Source: Streptomyces sp. CC0208 (GTDB taxonomy: Bacteria; Actinomycetota; Actinomycetes; Streptomycetales; Streptomycetaceae). From it: a stretch of 64,000 nt of DNA. Under the pieces are notes generated by a model. The model saw nothing but the letters and a program-made list of their open reading frames with translations. It was not told the DNA's origin and did not search any database. Each line of letters begins with the position of its first letter. The first letter of the stretch is position 1. This document shows, in pieces, positions 62,544 through 64,000 of the stretch. The DNA is taken from the NCBI RefSeq assembly GCF_003443735.1, contig NZ_CP031969.1, positions 4,588,001 to 4,652,000 of the forward strand, read 5' to 3'. A program made the position numbers and the translations under genes.

Positions 62544-63281
62544 CTACCGGGAGCCGGCGGGCAGGTCCCGCCAGTAGCCGAGCGCGTGCACCCGCTGCTT
62601 CGGCACGCCGAGCTCCTTGCGGACGTACGACGACAGGGTCCGGGTCGTCGCCGTGTCGCAGGCGATCCAGACGTACGCGTCCGGATGGTTCTTCAGCAGG
62701 CCGGGCAGGTCCGCCTTCGCCTGGGCGACCAGGTGCGCCCCGGAGTCGAGGCGGAGCACCCGGCGGACCTCGTGGCGGGACGGATCGGTGCGGAAGGGGA
62801 GGCCCTCGTCGCCGCCCTCGAACCAGACGGTCGCGGGGGAGGAGTCCAGGGCGGCGAGGAGGGAGTTGAGGGCGGGCAGGGAGGCCGGGTCGCCGAAGGC
62901 GAACACGTGGGTGGGCTCGGGGTCGGGGCGGTCGAAGCCGGTGCCGTGGACGGTGGCCTCGACGGTGTCACCGGGCTTCGCGGTGCGGGCCCAGTCGCTG
63001 GCGATTCCGTCGTGCAGCGCGAACTCCAGGGTGAAGGTGCCCGCCTCGGGGTCCGGGTCGACCAGGGTGTACGCGCGTTGGTGCGGCTTACCCGCGGCGG
63101 CGAACCACAGGCGCACCCACATCGTCGGATGGATGCCGGTGACCGCCAGCATCCCGCCGTCGGTGAGATGCACCCGCCGGTACGCGTCGGTGACGTCCTC
63201 GGCGCCGGTCACGGTGAACACGAAGTCCTTCGCGCGCAGCAGTCGCAGGACCGCTCCCTCCCAGCCGTGCCCCTGCCCCAT
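62544..63281 (-). CDS. siderophore-interacting protein (ferric-siderophore reductase type)
   Basis: FAD-binding motif QRAYTLVDPDPEAGTFTLEFALHDG and the SIP C-terminal domain (TVWFEGGDEGLPFRT, YVWIACDTATTRTLSSYVRKELG) are visible. SIPs reduce Fe3+ chelated by siderophores in the cytoplasm. An iron box 38 bp upstream of the start suggests control by DmdR/IdeR. The protein is 245 residues and lacks a signal peptide. Confidence 0.9.
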   Translation of the reverse strand: MGQGHGWEGAVLRLLRAKDFVFTVTGAEDVTDAYRRVHLTDGGMLAVTGIHPTMWVRLWFAAAGKPHQRAYTLVDPDPEAGTFTLEFALHDGIASDWARTAKPGDTVEATVHGTGFDRPDPEPTHVFAFGDPASLPALNSLLAALDSSPATVWFEGGDEGLPFRTDPSRHEVRRVLRLDSGAHLVAQAKADLPGLLKNHPDAYVWIACDTATTRTLSSYVRKELGVPKQRVHALGYWRDLPAGSR

Positions 63282-63318
63282 GGTCTTGTCGCCCTTCGCG
63301 TAGGATCATCGAAATTAC

Positions 63319-63337
63319 TTAGGTAAGCCTAACTTAA
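63319..63337. promoter_or_regulatory. iron box (DmdR/IdeR-type operator)
   Basis: TTAGGTAAGCCTAACTTAA matches the consensus TTAGGTTAGGCTAACCTAA at most positions. It sits between the SIP gene and the divergent acylase gene, about 20 bp from the acylase start, so it can repress both when iron is abundant. Confidence 0.8.
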
Positions 63338-63355
63338 GGGAAGGCGGGTTCGAGG

Positions 63356-64000
63356 GTGAGCATCGAGATCCACCGCGACGCCTGGGGGATCCCCCACCTC
63401 CGCGCGGGCAGCGCGCGGGAACTCGCCCGCGCCCAGGGCCGGGTCACCGCGCGCGACCGTGCCTGGCAGCTGGAGGTCGAACGGCACCGCGCGCAGGGCA
63501 CCTCGGCCGCCTTCCTCGGTGCCGGGGCCCTGTCCTGGGACACCCTCGCGAGACGGGCCCGCCTGGACGACACGGCGAGACGCTGCTTCGGGGCGCTGGA
63601 GAGACGGGACCCGGAGACCGCCGAGTGGGTGCGAGCGTACGTCGACGGCGTGAACGAGGAACTGCCGTCCGCCTCCGCCCCCGAGTTCGCCCGCGTCGGG
63701 CTCGCCCCCGGACGCTGGGAGCCCTGGACCCCGCTCGGCGTCTGGCTCGCCACGCACATCCTCTTCGCCGGCTTCCCCGCCAAGCTCTGGCGGGACGAGG
63801 CGATACGGCACCTGGGCCCGGACGCGGTCGGTCTCTTCGCCGCCGACGGCCCGGGCACCTCCGGAAGCAACGGCTGGCTGGTCGCCGGCGCCCGCACCAC
63901 CACCGGCCAGGCCGTCCTCGCGGGCGACCCCCACCGCTTCATCGAGGACCCGGGCGTCTACCAGCAGATCCACCTGGTCTGCCCCGAGTTCGACGTCATC
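63356..64000 (+). CDS. penicillin-acylase family (Ntn hydrolase) protein, partial
   Basis: GTG 63356 leads to IEIHRDAWGIPHLRAGSARELARAQGRVTARDRAWQLE, the start of penicillin/AHL acylases, and later GPGTSGSNGWLVAG, in which Ser after Gly is the Ntn nucleophile (self-cleavage site), followed by GDPHRFI. The beta subunit continues past the window. No signal peptide is seen, so it may be cytoplasmic. The iron box suggests a role linked to siderophores, for instance cleavage of an amide in a siderophore; this is inferred. Confidence 0.85.
   Translation, partial: MSIEIHRDAWGIPHLRAGSARELARAQGRVTARDRAWQLEVERHRAQGTSAAFLGAGALSWDTLARRARLDDTARRCFGALERRDPETAEWVRAYVDGVNEELPSASAPEFARVGLAPGRWEPWTPLGVWLATHILFAGFPAKLWRDEAIRHLGPDAVGLFAADGPGTSGSNGWLVAGARTTTGQAVLAGDPHRFIEDPGVYQQIHLVCPEFDVI

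Overview
The window is high-GC actinobacterial chromosome and is almost certainly from a Streptomyces species. The gene order recalls the part of the S. coelicolor chromosome I remember as about SCO4002-SCO4050: a nepA-like gene, a SigE-family sigma factor, a divergent MFS/TetR pair, a response regulator and histidine kinase, adjacent sigN and sigF, tadA, and upp. I inferred that synteny from gene identities and memory, not from a search.

Left part (1-20.5 kb). The first genes form a possible conflict cluster: a partial MoxR-type ATPase, a TIR/NTPase/LRR protein with an altered P-loop, an unrecognised protein and an AAC(3)-type acetyltransferase. Then come a phosphotriesterase remnant, a prim-pol gene behind a near-consensus LexA box, and a small secreted NepA-like protein followed by a hairpin and a 111-113 bp tandem repeat. 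A three-gene translationally coupled cassette (ChsH2-like, ChsH1-like, Ltp2-like) is followed by an ECF sigma factor and an acyl-CoA ligase with a perfect 18-bp operator. The MFS/TetR pair precedes a 16-copy 27-bp minisatellite and a 1514-residue PAS protein that looks like a degenerate hybrid kinase.

Island (21.4-29.9 kb). tRNA-Arg(ACG) carries an integrated element bounded by perfect 44-bp direct repeats (attL in the tRNA, attR at 29.9 kb). Its tyrosine integrase is truncated and has lost a catalytic His, so the element looks stranded. Cargo is a degenerate protein kinase, small proteins, an XRE regulator coupled to a NUDIX hydrolase (resembling the regulator/nud module of actinomycete integrative elements), and a visibly AT-richer NACHT-LRR gene that resembles bacterial NLR-like anti-phage proteins.

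Middle (30-47.8 kb). There is a secreted beta-helix/PKD protein, a NUDIX hydrolase, GtrA-like and MarR proteins, and DUF2797. An envelope operon follows: response regulator, histidine kinase, GT2-GtrA glycosyltransferase and GT39-like transferase, mostly start/stop coupled. Next are an MFS exporter with an operator dyad beside its start and a TetR gene, an F420-type oxidoreductase, a methyltransferase pseudogene and a YceI protein.

Right part (47.9-64 kb). An MFS exporter fused to carboxypeptidase-regulatory-like repeats follows its MarR regulator gene. Then come sigN and sigF, tRNA-Ser(CGA), tadA and its partner, upp, a LytR_C protein, a HerA-like ATPase, an HdeD-like membrane protein, an HhH glycosylase-like protein, and a siderophore-interacting protein divergent from a penicillin-acylase gene across an iron box. 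Two convergent intergenic regions (51.4-52.0 and 57.2-57.7 kb) carry copies of the same nested-palindrome repeat.
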